DNA of 64,000 bases from Alphaproteobacteria bacterium (GTDB lineage: Bacteria; Pseudomonadota; Alphaproteobacteria; UBA8366; Aestuariispiraceae), in assembly GCA_006844765.1 (NCBI GenBank), contig SPJV01000098.1:1-64000 (forward strand). The letters are read 5' to 3'. Position numbers and translations under genes: made by a program. Position 1 is the first letter of the stretch; every line of letters starts with the position of its first letter. Positions 16,392 through 24,786 of the stretch are shown piece by piece. A model generated the notes under the pieces. It ran no database searches, was not told the DNA's origin, and saw only the letters and a program-made list of their open reading frames with translations.

Positions 16392-17197
16392 GGCACTGTC
16401 AGACTAAATCGGTTTGAGTGTCTCGGTGGTCAGTTTTAGCTTCGCCCGATGAAAAATACCTTCCGGTATTTCAACAGTTCGGCAGAAGTTATCCGCCAAA
16501 CGGTTCTGATGTACATTCGATACCCGCTTTCCTTAAGGCAGGTAGAAGATCTTCTCTATGAGCGGGGTCTCGACATCAGCCATGAGACAGTCCGATACTG
16601 GTGGAACCGGTTCGGCCCAATGTTCGCGGCAGAAATCAGAAAGAAGCGCATCCATTGCGGCAACTTCTCTCGATGGCGCTGGCACCTTGATGAAGTCTTC
16701 GTTCAGATCAACGGAGAAACGCACTACCTTTGGCGTGCCGTCGATCACGAAGGCGAAGTTCTGGAAGTTTATGTAACGAAGCACCGAGACCGAAGAGCCG
16801 CGCTGAGCTTCATAAAGCGGGTACTGAAGCGCTATGGCCGCCCATCAGAGATCGTCACAGATCGCCTCCGGTCATATCGAGCGGCGATGCGGGACCTCGG
16901 CAATGCCGAGCACCAGGTCTGTGGCAAGAGGCTCAACAATCGTGCAGAAAACTCCCATCAACCGTTTCGACGACGAGAAGGAGCGATGTCGAAGTTCAAA
17001 GACATCAAGACTCTTCAAAAGTTCTCATCCATCCACGCAAGCATCCACAACCACTTCAATCTCGAACGCCACTTAGTCGATCGTCCGACATTTAAATCAC
17101 GCCGTTCAGTAGCCCTGACCGACTGGAGATTAATTGCTGCCTAAAACTTGGGGGCCGCGAGCTACGTTGATGCGTCGGCATTTTCTCTGACACTGCC
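16392..17197 (+). mobile_element. IS6 family insertion sequence, complete
   Basis: An 806-bp element bounded by 18-bp imperfect inverted repeats: GGCACTGTCAGACTAAAT at 16392-16409 and, read inward from the right end, GGCAGTGTCAGAGAAAAT (17180-17197), matching at 15 of 18. One transposase gene fills the interior. Length, end sequence and transposase are all as expected for IS6. The 8-bp flanks (CTGAATAG and GCGAGATC) do not match, so there is no target duplication. It lies just beyond the antitoxin promoter. Confidence 0.88.
16449..17144 (+). CDS. IS6 family DDE transposase
   Basis: A 231-residue transposase of full family length. An N-terminal helix-turn-helix (LRQVEDLLYERGLDISHETV) is followed by the DDE catalytic core: Asp in WHLDEVFV, Asp in EIVTDRLRSY and Glu in NNRAENSHQPF. 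No frameshift or internal stop is seen, so the element may still be active. IS6 elements move by replicative cointegration and commonly assemble accessory regions. Confidence 0.93.
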   Translation: MKNTFRYFNSSAEVIRQTVLMYIRYPLSLRQVEDLLYERGLDISHETVRYWWNRFGPMFAAEIRKKRIHCGNFSRWRWHLDEVFVQINGETHYLWRAVDHEGEVLEVYVTKHRDRRAALSFIKRVLKRYGRPSEIVTDRLRSYRAAMRDLGNAEHQVCGKRLNNRAENSHQPFRRREGAMSKFKDIKTLQKFSSIHASIHNHFNLERHLVDRPTFKSRRSVALTDWRLIAA

Positions 17198-17387
17198 GCG
17201 AGATCAATTTATTGATTTTTAGAAAAGAAAATTCTAGCCCTTACCGAAAGGTTTTGAGAACACCCGATATTGATTGCAAATTTCAAGCGAACTTAGCAGT
17301 TTAGAGAGGATAGACCAGTTACACAGATGTTACACAGCCAAATTTTGCAATTTTTAAGCTGTATAAGTATTTGATTTTAAGGGAAAA

Positions 17388-17464
17388 TGGTGGCGGATCA
17401 GGGATTCGAACCCCGGACACATGGATTATGATTCCACCGCTCTAACCAACTGAGCTAATCCGCC
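17388..17464 (-). tRNA. tRNA-Met (CAT), elongator type
   Basis: The reverse strand folds as a full cloverleaf: acceptor GGCGGAT/ATCCGCC, D-arm GCTC AGTTGGTTA GAGC, anticodon stem GTGGA/TCCAT around ATCATAA (anticodon CAT), T-loop GGTTCGAATCC, and an encoded CCA. The anticodon-loop context matches alphaproteobacterial elongator tRNA-Met. A lysidine-modified tRNA-Ile with the same anticodon is less likely but not excluded by sequence alone. Confidence 0.92.
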
Positions 17465-17571
17465 ATTTCCCGATCATGCGGGATGTCGCCGAAGCGAGGC
17501 GATTACCTAATGGGCGAGGGCTTGGCTGTCAATATGGATAAATCGGTTTTTCGCAGGCGGTTGGGCAGCAA

Positions 17572-17603
17572 AATGCCCGCCCCATTTATCCGGGACGGGC
17601 ATT
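17572..17603 (-). terminator. Terminator after the EF-hand gene
   Basis: AATGCCCG (17572-17579) and CGGGCATT (17596-17603) form a hairpin 24 bp beyond the stop of the minus-strand EF-hand gene. The minus strand reads TTTT at the 3' base of the stem, consistent with rho-independent termination before the tRNA gene. Confidence 0.6.
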
Positions 17604-17626
17604 GGTGAGTGTCGTAAATGATGGGA

Positions 17627-18319
17627 TCAGATAAGCCCTTCGAGAATGTTTTCATCATCCTCTTCGTCAGAACCTTGAAGCGCGTCCAACAGGGCGCTCA
17701 GCGGGTCTTTCTTATCGGCGTCATCATCATCGCTGGCTTCCTGCAATTGCAGCAGCTGGGCGAGGAGATCATTGGAGAGACCGCCGGGTCGAGGTGGGGG
17801 CGGTGGCGGCGGAAGTATGGCTGCCAGTTCTTGTTCCGACAGGGCGCCGCTCCCATCCGCATCCAGTTTCGCAAAGGCCTCTTGCGACGAGGTTCCCGTT
17901 GCCTCCAGAAGCTCCGCAAGCGGGCCCTCAGAAGCGAAATTGCCAAACTCTTCACTGGAGAGGCTACCGCTGCCATCCGTGTCCTGCGCTTTCAACAGCT
18001 CCGCCAGAGACGCGCTGGAGACGAGGTCTTGCGGCGGGGGAGGGGGGGGCCGTTTGAAGGCTTCCAATTCCTGCCCGGATAGCTGCCCATCGGCATCGGC
18101 ATCCAACCCGGCAAAAATGTCCTCTGTCGAGAGGCCTTTTGTGCCGAGGATTTCGGAAATCGGGCTGTCGGAAATCAGAGAGCCGAATTCTTCCGTGGAT
18201 AAGCCGCCGCTTTGGTCGGCATCCGCGTTGGAAATCCGCTCTACCCGCAGCTGTTCCAAGCGGGCTTTCATTGCGGCATAGGCGTCTCCGCCAAAAATTC
18301 CGCCAATCGCGTCTAACAT
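17627..18319 (-). CDS. EF-hand calcium-binding repeat protein with polyproline linkers
   Basis: A 230-residue acidic protein with four canonical 12-residue EF-hand loops at residues 33-44, 73-84, 113-124 and 153-164, each D-x-D-x-[DS]-G-x-L-S-x-x-E. They are spaced exactly 40 residues apart. Runs of six and seven prolines follow loops 2 and 4, so the protein is two tandem copies of an approximately 80-residue unit. The C-terminus is a DDDD/DEED-rich acidic tail. No signal peptide or membrane segment is seen. It likely buffers or senses calcium, but its partner is unknown. An 8-base homopolymer tract lies in the first proline run (18042-18049). Confidence 0.8.
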   Translation of the reverse strand: MLDAIGGIFGGDAYAAMKARLEQLRVERISNADADQSGGLSTEEFGSLISDSPISEILGTKGLSTEDIFAGLDADADGQLSGQELEAFKRPPPPPPQDLVSSASLAELLKAQDTDGSGSLSSEEFGNFASEGPLAELLEATGTSSQEAFAKLDADGSGALSEQELAAILPPPPPPPRPGGLSNDLLAQLLQLQEASDDDDADKKDPLSALLDALQGSDEEDDENILEGLI

Positions 18320-18428
18320 CTTTCACTCCACAATCGCATAGAGGACGATAGGTCGTGAAAATGAATGCAATAACCGCGCCAAATTCAGCGTGGCCGGGGA
18401 GTGCAACAGGCGTTGGGCAATCAGGCGG

Positions 18429-19550
18429 TTAAAGGCGGTTTGAAATCCAACCGCCGCCGAGAACGCGATCACCGTCATAGAAGACGCAGGCTTGGCCGGG
18501 GGCGACACCGAAGAGCGGCTCGACAAAGGAGACTTCGACATCGCCTAACGCGGTTGTTTCCAGCCGGGCTGCGACAGGGTCCATGGTGTTGCGGATCTTG
18601 ACCTGAATGTCGCGGGCAGCACTGCTCAGCGTTGTGTCGCCGAGCCAATTCACGTCCGTCAGACGGATGCGGGGCACGGCCAGGGCAGAACGCGGGCCAA
18701 CGATCACGCGGGCCTGTTCAGGCGCAAGCCGGATGACATAGAGAGGATCGGTATCGCCTTCGCGCCCCCCGATGCCGAGGCCTCTGCGCTGACCGATCGT
18801 GTAGTTGATGACGCCGTCATGCTGTCCCATCACAGTGCCGTCGATATGGACGATCTCACCTGGTGTGGCGGCGTCGGGACGCAGGGCCTTTACGATCCGC
18901 GCATAAGAGCCATTGGGAACGAAACAGATATCCTGGCTGTCCGGCTTTTCAGCGACCGGTAGATTGTACCGGCGGGCCAGGTCTCTGGTTTCCGATTTAT
19001 CGAGCGAACCGAGCGGGAAGCGCAGATAGTCAATCTGCGGCTGGGTCGTCGCGAAGAGAAAATAGCTCTGATCCTTCGACGGGTCTGCAGCACGCATCAG
19101 CTGCGCCTTTGCGTGATCAGCAGCCGGGGCACGTTGGATGTAGTGACCGGTCGCCAGCGCATCGGCGTCCAGGTCCTTTGCCATGTCCAGCAAATCGCGG
19201 AATTTGACCGTCTGATTGCACTTCACACATGGGATCGGCGTTTCACCCCGTGCATAGGCATCGGCAAAATCTTCGATCACGCTTTCCTTGAAGCGGCTCT
19301 CATAATCCAGCACATAATGCGGAATGCCGATTTGCTCCGCGACGTTGCGGGCGTCATAAATATCCTGACCGGCGCAGCAGGCACCTTTGCGTTCAACGGC
19401 TGCGCCATGGTCGTAAAGCTGCAGCGTGACCCCCACCACATCATAGCCACGTTCTTTCAACAGGGCGGCGGTGACAGACGAATCGACGCCGCCCGACATC
19501 GCAGCAACGATGCGGGTTTTTTCAATCGGCTTGTCGAAATCGTGGATCAT
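18429..19550 (-). CDS. mnmA: tRNA-specific 2-thiouridylase MnmA
   Basis: A 373-residue enzyme that makes 2-thiouridine at wobble position 34 of tRNA-Lys, -Glu and -Gln, using sulfur relayed from a cysteine desulfurase. The ATP pyrophosphatase loop is AMSGGVDSS. The two catalytic cysteines lie in PCVKCNQ and DSQDICFVP, and the tRNA-recognition and beta-barrel domains follow. The start at 19550 is chosen because the conserved core begins soon after; the frame stays open to 19628 but would overlap the ferredoxin gene. It is downstream of iscS and fdx, which probably supply its sulfur. Confidence 0.96.
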   Translation of the reverse strand: MIHDFDKPIEKTRIVAAMSGGVDSSVTAALLKERGYDVVGVTLQLYDHGAAVERKGACCAGQDIYDARNVAEQIGIPHYVLDYESRFKESVIEDFADAYARGETPIPCVKCNQTVKFRDLLDMAKDLDADALATGHYIQRAPAADHAKAQLMRAADPSKDQSYFLFATTQPQIDYLRFPLGSLDKSETRDLARRYNLPVAEKPDSQDICFVPNGSYARIVKALRPDAATPGEIVHIDGTVMGQHDGVINYTIGQRRGLGIGGREGDTDPLYVIRLAPEQARVIVGPRSALAVPRIRLTDVNWLGDTTLSSAARDIQVKIRNTMDPVAARLETTALGDVEVSFVEPLFGVAPGQACVFYDGDRVLGGGWISNRL

Positions 19551-19584
19551 CGGGGCCTTTCCCCGGCCGTCGAGCCAGTCTCTA

Positions 19585-19902
19585 TCAGGCGTCGTCCGGC
19601 ACTTGAAAGCGGATACCATCCAATTCATCCGTCACCCGGATCTGACAGGTCAGGCGTGATGTCTTGGTCAGCCCAAAGGCGAGGTCGAGCATATCTTCCT
19701 CATCTTCGTCCATTGCCGGCAGGGCGTCATACCGACCCTGGTCCAGAACAACCATATGGCACGTGGCGCAGGCGAGGGAGCCTTCGCAGGCGGCCTCGAT
19801 CTCGACATCATTGTCGACCGCGACTTCCATCACGGACTTGCCGTTTTCGGCCTCGACAGTGGATTCTTGACCATTGCGGTGAACGAAGGTGATCTTGGGC
19901 AT
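19585..19902 (-). CDS. fdx: 2Fe-2S ferredoxin, adrenodoxin type
   Basis: A 105-residue ferredoxin with the vertebrate/ISC-type cluster motif C-x5-C-x2-C ([10 protein letters not shown]) and a fourth cysteine in LTCQI. The acidic stretch [10 protein letters not shown] is the usual partner-docking surface. ISC ferredoxins provide electrons for Fe-S assembly on scaffold proteins. It lies between iscS and mnmA on the same strand, with a CCGGAG ribosome site. Confidence 0.92.
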   Translation of the reverse strand: MPKITFVHRNGQESTVEAENGKSVMEVAVDNDVEIEAACEGSLACATCHMVVLDQGRYDALPAMDEDEEDMLDLAFGLTKTSRLTCQIRVTDELDGIRFQVPDDA

Positions 19903-19987
19903 GTGTTTTAACTCCGGCGCTCTAAACGCAGGGGTATTTGGGGCATGAGGGGGTCGAAGTCAAAGGGTTTACCCTGGTTTTTCTGTC

Positions 19988-21193
19988 TTAACGTGACCTG
20001 GTCGCTAATCGATTAACCGCTGTTGCGATTTTGAAGGCAGCTTCGGCCACTTCTTCCTCTGTTGTAAAGCGCCCAAATCCGATGCGCAGCGAGGCGGCGA
20101 CAACACCGGGATCAATTCCCAGGGCTTGAAGGACATGGCTGACCGTGCCCTCCCCCGAGGAGCAGGCAGAGCCGGCGGAAACCGATACACCATCCAAGGC
20201 CGAAAGCAGTTCGGACCCTTCCATGCCTTCAAAGGTGAGATTAAGGTTTCCGGCGATGCGGGCATCCATATCGCCATTCAATCGATATGCGGTGCCGGCC
20301 TTGTCCAGGGTTCCAAGGAAATGCGCGGCGAGGGCGCGAAGGCGCTCCGCTTCCTTTGCATATTCGGATGTTGCGAGTTCTGCTGCCTTGCCGAGTCCCA
20401 CACAAAGCGGTGTCGGCAAGGTGCCGGAGCGGATGCCGCGTTCCTGCCCGCCGCCATCCATCAGCGCGTCCAGCTCGACCTTCGGCTTTCGCCCCCGGAC
20501 ATAAAGGGCGCCGACACCTTTCGGCCCATAGATTTTATGACCGGAGACGCTCATCAGGCTGATGCCCATGTCGTCCACGTCCAAGGGAATCTTTCCGAAG
20601 GCTTGTGCGGCATCCGTATGCAGCCAGGCGCCCGCCGCCTTACACAGGGCGCCAATCTCCTTGAGAGGTTGGATGACGCCGATCTCATTATTGACCGCCA
20701 TGACGCTGACCAGCGCCGTCGTCTCGTCAATTGCCGCGGCAAGCGCTTCCCGATTTACCAGGCCATTCTGTTGGATCGGGATGATCTCGACCCTGCATCC
20801 TTCGCGGCGCATCCGCTCTACACTTTCGAGGACGCATTTATGCTCGCTGGCCAGGGTGACGATTTTGTCTCGACCATCGTTCGCGCGGCGGTGACGAGCC
20901 GCACCCTTGATTGCCAGATTGTTTGATTCCGTCGCCCCGGAGGTAAAGATGATTTCCCGAGATCTGGCGCCGATCAGCGTGGCGATTTTGCCGCGTGCCT
21001 CGTCAATCGCTTCCATGGCGTCCCAACCATGGGGATGATCGGCGGAATGCGGATTGCCGAAGCGCTCTGTAAACCAGGGCAGCATGGTATCGACGACCCG
21101 CGGGTCTGCCGGAGTCGTTGCTTGGTAATCGAGATAGATACCCTGAGGCGCTTTGTTTGACCGTGCCATGGATGACGTATTTCCTTTGGACAT
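19988..21193 (-). CDS. iscS: Cysteine desulfurase IscS
   Basis: A 401-residue PLP enzyme that takes sulfur from cysteine and passes it on as a persulfide. Conserved segments include GIYLDYQATTPADPRV, the cofactor lysine in SGHKIYGPKGVGALY, and the mobile active cysteine in SAGSACSSGEG. Length and loop identify it as the IscS (group I) type. The ATG at 21193 has no strong ribosome site; an in-frame ATG at 21169 with AAAGGAA upstream is an equally possible start. It is 18 bp downstream of a second desulfurase gene. Confidence 0.94.
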   Translation of the reverse strand: MSKGNTSSMARSNKAPQGIYLDYQATTPADPRVVDTMLPWFTERFGNPHSADHPHGWDAMEAIDEARGKIATLIGARSREIIFTSGATESNNLAIKGAARHRRANDGRDKIVTLASEHKCVLESVERMRREGCRVEIIPIQQNGLVNREALAAAIDETTALVSVMAVNNEIGVIQPLKEIGALCKAAGAWLHTDAAQAFGKIPLDVDDMGISLMSVSGHKIYGPKGVGALYVRGRKPKVELDALMDGGGQERGIRSGTLPTPLCVGLGKAAELATSEYAKEAERLRALAAHFLGTLDKAGTAYRLNGDMDARIAGNLNLTFEGMEGSELLSALDGVSVSAGSACSSGEGTVSHVLQALGIDPGVVAASLRIGFGRFTTEEEVAEAAFKIATAVNRLATRSR

Positions 21194-21211
21194 AGTCTCT
21201 ATCTAGGCAGG

Positions 21212-22312
21212 TTAGGCCTTGGCGGCAAGCCGACCATAGGCTTCCAGGAAGGCATCGACATCTGCTTCGCCGCTTGCCCAGCCGAGGCTGACCCGAATGG
21301 CGGTGCCCGCGATCTCAGGCGGATGCCCCATCGCTGTCAGGACATGGCTAGCCGCGACCTTACCGGAAGAACAGGCTGAGCCGGCGCTGACTTGCACACC
21401 GCCCAGATCCATGGCGATCACCTGACGCTCTGCCGAAATGCCGGGCAGGGCGATGCAGCTCGTATTCGCGACACGTGGCGCCTGTTGGCCCAGGATCATG
21501 GCATTCGGCGCCTCTGTCGCCAGATTTGTTTCGAGCCGGTCACGGAGAGCAGCAATCCGCGATTGTTCATCGTCGCGCGATGCCAGGACCTCCGAAGCGG
21601 CGGCCGCGAAGCCGACCGCGCCTACCAGGTTTTCCGTGCCTCCGCGCCGGCGTCGCTCTTGCCCACCGCCCAGGATCATCGCGGAAACGGTGGTTCCTTT
21701 AGCCAGTACCAAGGCACCGACACCTGTTGGCCCGCCGATCTTATGGCCGGAGAGGGAGAGGGTCGCGGTGCCGAGGGAGGCGATATCCAAATCAATGCGT
21801 CCGGCTGCCTGGACGGCATCGACATGCAGACGCGCCCCGGCTTCCGCGACGATCCCCGCAACCTCGACGAGAGGCTGGATCACACCCGTCTCGTTATTGA
21901 CCGCCATGATCGCGACGAGGGTTCCCGAGTTGTCTTGCCCTGTGAGGAGGGCGCGGAGGGCATTAAGATCGACAACGCCAGCAGGCGTGACAGGCACTCT
22001 CTGCGCCATCGGGGCAGCTTCCAGGACAGAAGGATGCTCGATATCTGACAACAGAACGCGCGTGACGCCCGGCTGGCTCAAGGCCTGTGTATTGGCTTCG
22101 GTCGCGCCGGAGGTTAGGACGACATCCTCTGCGCGGGCGTTGGCGAGCCTGGCGATTTCTGCGCGTGCGGATTCAAGACGGCCCCGTGCCTTCCGGCCCG
22201 ATGCATGAATGCTCGATGGGTTGCCGCCCTCCGCCAAGACTTCGGCGGCGGCTTTTGCTGCCGCCGGGCGCGGAATGCAAGTCGCATTGTAGTCGAGATA
22301 GGCGCCAGTCAT
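21212..22312 (-). CDS. Cysteine desulfurase, NifS/IscS family paralogue
   Basis: A 366-residue second desulfurase with the same fold: AYLDYNATCIPRP, PLP lysine in SGHKIGGPTGVGAL, and active cysteine in SAGSACSSGKV. The threonine-cysteine pair after YNAT replaces the IscS TTP motif, and the chain is shorter. The start at 22312 is supported by TTGGAGGG; the frame stays open to 22510. Such pairs of unlike desulfurases occur in alphaproteobacterial isc/suf loci, where the second copy may feed another acceptor. Its exact partner is unknown. Confidence 0.88.
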   Translation of the reverse strand: MTGAYLDYNATCIPRPAAAKAAAEVLAEGGNPSSIHASGRKARGRLESARAEIARLANARAEDVVLTSGATEANTQALSQPGVTRVLLSDIEHPSVLEAAPMAQRVPVTPAGVVDLNALRALLTGQDNSGTLVAIMAVNNETGVIQPLVEVAGIVAEAGARLHVDAVQAAGRIDLDIASLGTATLSLSGHKIGGPTGVGALVLAKGTTVSAMILGGGQERRRRGGTENLVGAVGFAAAASEVLASRDDEQSRIAALRDRLETNLATEAPNAMILGQQAPRVANTSCIALPGISAERQVIAMDLGGVQVSAGSACSSGKVAASHVLTAMGHPPEIAGTAIRVSLGWASGEADVDAFLEAYGRLAAKA

Positions 22313-22427
22313 AACCGGGGACCCTCCAAGTGCGCGGGCGGGTCTTGATACCGGATCAGCGTATTGGCACGCAACCCAGAACAAGCCCTGCGTGGGTCTC
22401 GGTGGCGGGGTGGTATCAGACGGGCCT

Positions 22428-22901
22428 CTATTCCCCGGTTGCCGCCAATTCCTTTTCCATATCCAGGAAACGCGCTGCGCCTGCCAATTCACCAGCCGCC
22501 ACCGCGCCAAGACTGATCGAGGAAAGGAACCGGGTCACTTCGGCGTCCAACGCGGCCCAAAGCCCATGAGACGGGCAGCGCGCGCCTGCGGCGGGGCATT
22601 GGGCGGGTTTGTCCGGGTCGCAGACCGGGGGAATTCGGCCGGCATTTTGTTTGGTCGCCCGTATGATCTCGGCAATGCTGATATCATTCGCGGGGCGTGC
22701 CAAGGCGTAGCCGCCACCGGGCCCTCTGACACTGCGTACAACGCCGGCGCGGCGCAAGGATGCGAAAACTTGCTCCAGATAGGAGAAGGAGATTTTCTGC
22801 CCTTCGGCGATTTCCGCCAAGGTGACCGGTGTTTTTTGGTCTCGTCGCGCAAGGTCGACCATCGCCATTACAGCGTAGCGCGATTTACTTGATAGGCGCA
22901 C
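22428..22901 (-). CDS. iscR: Rrf2 family Fe-S regulator, IscR-like
   Basis: A 157-residue Rrf2-type regulator. Its winged helix (VTLAEIAEGQKISFSYLEQV) resembles IscR, and three cysteines in CDPDKPAQCPAAGARC could hold an Fe-S cluster, although their spacing (x7, x6) is wider than in the E. coli protein (x5, x5). It begins at a GTG with GGAGG upstream and heads the desulfurase-ferredoxin-mnmA run. IscR senses Fe-S status and represses such operons. A 33-bp dyad lies 15 bp upstream of its start. Confidence 0.88.
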   Translation of the reverse strand: MRLSSKSRYAVMAMVDLARRDQKTPVTLAEIAEGQKISFSYLEQVFASLRRAGVVRSVRGPGGGYALARPANDISIAEIIRATKQNAGRIPPVCDPDKPAQCPAAGARCPSHGLWAALDAEVTRFLSSISLGAVAAGELAGAARFLDMEKELAATGE

Positions 22902-22915
22902 AGCTAAGCCTCCAG

Positions 22916-22948
22916 CCTCGTGAAGTCGGTCTCCCCAACTTCACGAGG
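22916..22948. promoter_or_regulatory. Perfect 11-bp inverted repeat before iscR
   Basis: CCTCGTGAAGT (22916-22926) and ACTTCACGAGG (22938-22948) pair perfectly around an 11-nt loop. It lies between cysE and iscR on the minus strand and lacks a T-tract. It may be an operator, a leader hairpin or an mRNA boundary element. Confidence 0.5.
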
Positions 22949-23036
22949 TAGATCACTTTGCGTTCACGGCCAGGGGGGCGGTGCAAATAAAATGCACGTA
23001 GCTGTTTTGTTGCAGTTGCGCCTGCGTGTGATCGCG

Positions 23037-23825
23037 TCAGCCGGTAAATGGCTTCTTCTGATCGCTTCCGTTCGCGTTTTCTATCGCGCCGTCATTCAAG
23101 ACGCCGGACATTGGATTGGCCTTTTTCGCTTCAGCCAAGTCCTCCCGCAGAAGCTTGATTTCCGTTTCCATGACGGAGACCTGTTGCATCAAGCCCTGGA
23201 TCGCGCGTGCGGCCGGGTCGGGAAGATCGCCAAGTGGTGTTCCGTAAGGTGAAAACCGCTCCTGATCTTCCGGCTTGGCACGCACTGTGACCGGTTTTGC
23301 CGGGATGCCGACGACGGTGCTTCGATCCGCGACATCCTTGATGACGACCGCATTCGCACCGACACGGGCGCATTTGCCAACCGTGATGGGTCCCAGAATC
23401 TGGGCGCCGGAGCCAACAATGACGCCATCAAGAAGTGTTGGGTGACGCTTGGTGCAGCGTTGGCCATCGGAGTCTTCCGCCGGGGAGACACCGCCCAGCG
23501 TGACGTCGTGATAGAGGGTGACATCGTCACCAATTTCCGACGTTTCGCCGATGACGACGCCCATGCCGTGGTCGATGAAGAACCGCCGGCCGATTGTTGC
23601 GCCCGGGTGAATCTCGATACCGGTGAGCCAGCGCGCGAACTGAGAAATCCAGCGCGCCAGGAAGAACCACTTCGCCCGATAGAATTTGCTGGAGAAGCGA
23701 TATCCCAGCAAGGCGTGGTAGGAGGGATAGAGAAAAGCAACCTCAATCCGTGACCGCGCTGCCGGGTCACGGGAGATTACGGCGTCCAGATCTTCGACAA
23801 CGCCTGTCCAAAAACTATGTTTCAT
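23037..23825 (-). CDS. cysE: Serine O-acetyltransferase CysE
   Basis: A 262-residue enzyme making O-acetylserine, the precursor of cysteine. The N-terminal helical domain ([17 protein letters not shown]) is followed by a left-handed hexapeptide repeat helix ([39 protein letters not shown]) and the catalytic LGG segment. The C-terminal tail is longer than usual and charged ([19 protein letters not shown]), possibly a coiled coil, and does not end in isoleucine as in feedback-regulated forms. Together with the downstream desulfurases it gives a cysteine-to-sulfur supply line. Confidence 0.94.
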   Translation of the reverse strand: MKHSFWTGVVEDLDAVISRDPAARSRIEVAFLYPSYHALLGYRFSSKFYRAKWFFLARWISQFARWLTGIEIHPGATIGRRFFIDHGMGVVIGETSEIGDDVTLYHDVTLGGVSPAEDSDGQRCTKRHPTLLDGVIVGSGAQILGPITVGKCARVGANAVVIKDVADRSTVVGIPAKPVTVRAKPEDQERFSPYGTPLGDLPDPAARAIQGLMQQVSVMETEIKLLREDLAEAKKANPMSGVLNDGAIENANGSDQKKPFTG

Positions 23826-24118
23826 GGTCGGTACCCGCCGTCCTTTCTGTCCACGCGATCCGCAAAGCGTTCCCTCAGGTTTGTTTTGCATTGCCTTAAA
23901 AACCAGGGTTTCCTGTTTCGACCAATGCACTCAAATCCGATATCAACACCTTCCGAAGTTCGAACCGCGTGGTTACGGTTTCAAAAGCCGCCCTAACGCA
24001 TTACATATACGGTCCAAGTTTTCCCCGTCAAGGAAAGCCCCCGGAGGAATTCTGCGTCAACTCAAGGAATTATGGAACGAAGATCCTATTTCGTCGGCTC
24101 TCGTGAGGTTTCAAATAA

Positions 24119-24769
24119 ATGCCCGATGTAACTATTAACGGCCCTGAAGGGCGGCTTGAAGGCCGCTACAGTCACGCCAATGAAGCAGGGGCGCCGATTG
24201 CGCTTTTTCTGCATCCGCATCCCCAACATGGCGGGACAATGAATAACAAAGTTGTTTATCAACTCTACCATTCTTTTGCGAACCGGGGGTTCTCCTGCCT
24301 GCGGTTCAACTTCCGCGGTGTCGGACGGTCGCAGGGAACCTATAACCGCGGGGAGGGGGAGCTTTCCGATGCCGCATCGGCGCTCGATTGGTTGCAAACT
24401 CATAATGACAGCGCCCGCGAATGCTGGATCACCGGTTTCTCATTCGGTGCCTGGATCGGCATGCAATTGCTGATGCGCCGCCCGGAAATCAATGGGTTCA
24501 TCTCCGTCGCACCGCCGGCGAATATGTATGACTTCACCTTTCTGGCTCCATGCCCTTCATCCGGCCTGGTGATCAATGGATCGGAAGACGAAGTGGTGCC
24601 GCCGGAGAGCGTCACGAAGCTGGTCGATAAGCTGCGGCAGCAAAAAGGCATCACCATTGACCACAATGTCATGGAAGACGCGAACCACTTCTTCACCGGT
24701 CGTGTTGAAGAATTGGTGGAAGAATGCAGCTCCTATGTCGATGGGCGCCTTGGGTCAGGTATGTTCTGA
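24119..24769 (+). CDS. Alpha/beta hydrolase
   Basis: A 216-residue small hydrolase. HPHPQHGGTMNNKV near residue 32 is the usual oxyanion region, the nucleophile serine is in GFSFGAW, an acidic residue lies in NGSEDEVVPPE, and the histidine is in EDANHFF. This matches the family of short cytosolic hydrolases often found beside cysE and desulfurase genes in alphaproteobacteria. Substrate unknown. The gene is divergent from cysE across 293 bp with no other recognisable feature. Confidence 0.85.
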   Translation: MPDVTINGPEGRLEGRYSHANEAGAPIALFLHPHPQHGGTMNNKVVYQLYHSFANRGFSCLRFNFRGVGRSQGTYNRGEGELSDAASALDWLQTHNDSARECWITGFSFGAWIGMQLLMRRPEINGFISVAPPANMYDFTFLAPCPSSGLVINGSEDEVVPPESVTKLVDKLRQQKGITIDHNVMEDANHFFTGRVEELVEECSSYVDGRLGSGMF

Positions 24770-24786
24770 TTCAGATTTTCTGAGAC

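Noticed and set aside
17388..17464. tRNA-Met as an integration site for the IS/toxin patch
   Set aside because: No duplicate of the tRNA 3' end was found around 15.3-16.4 kb, so there is no att-site evidence.
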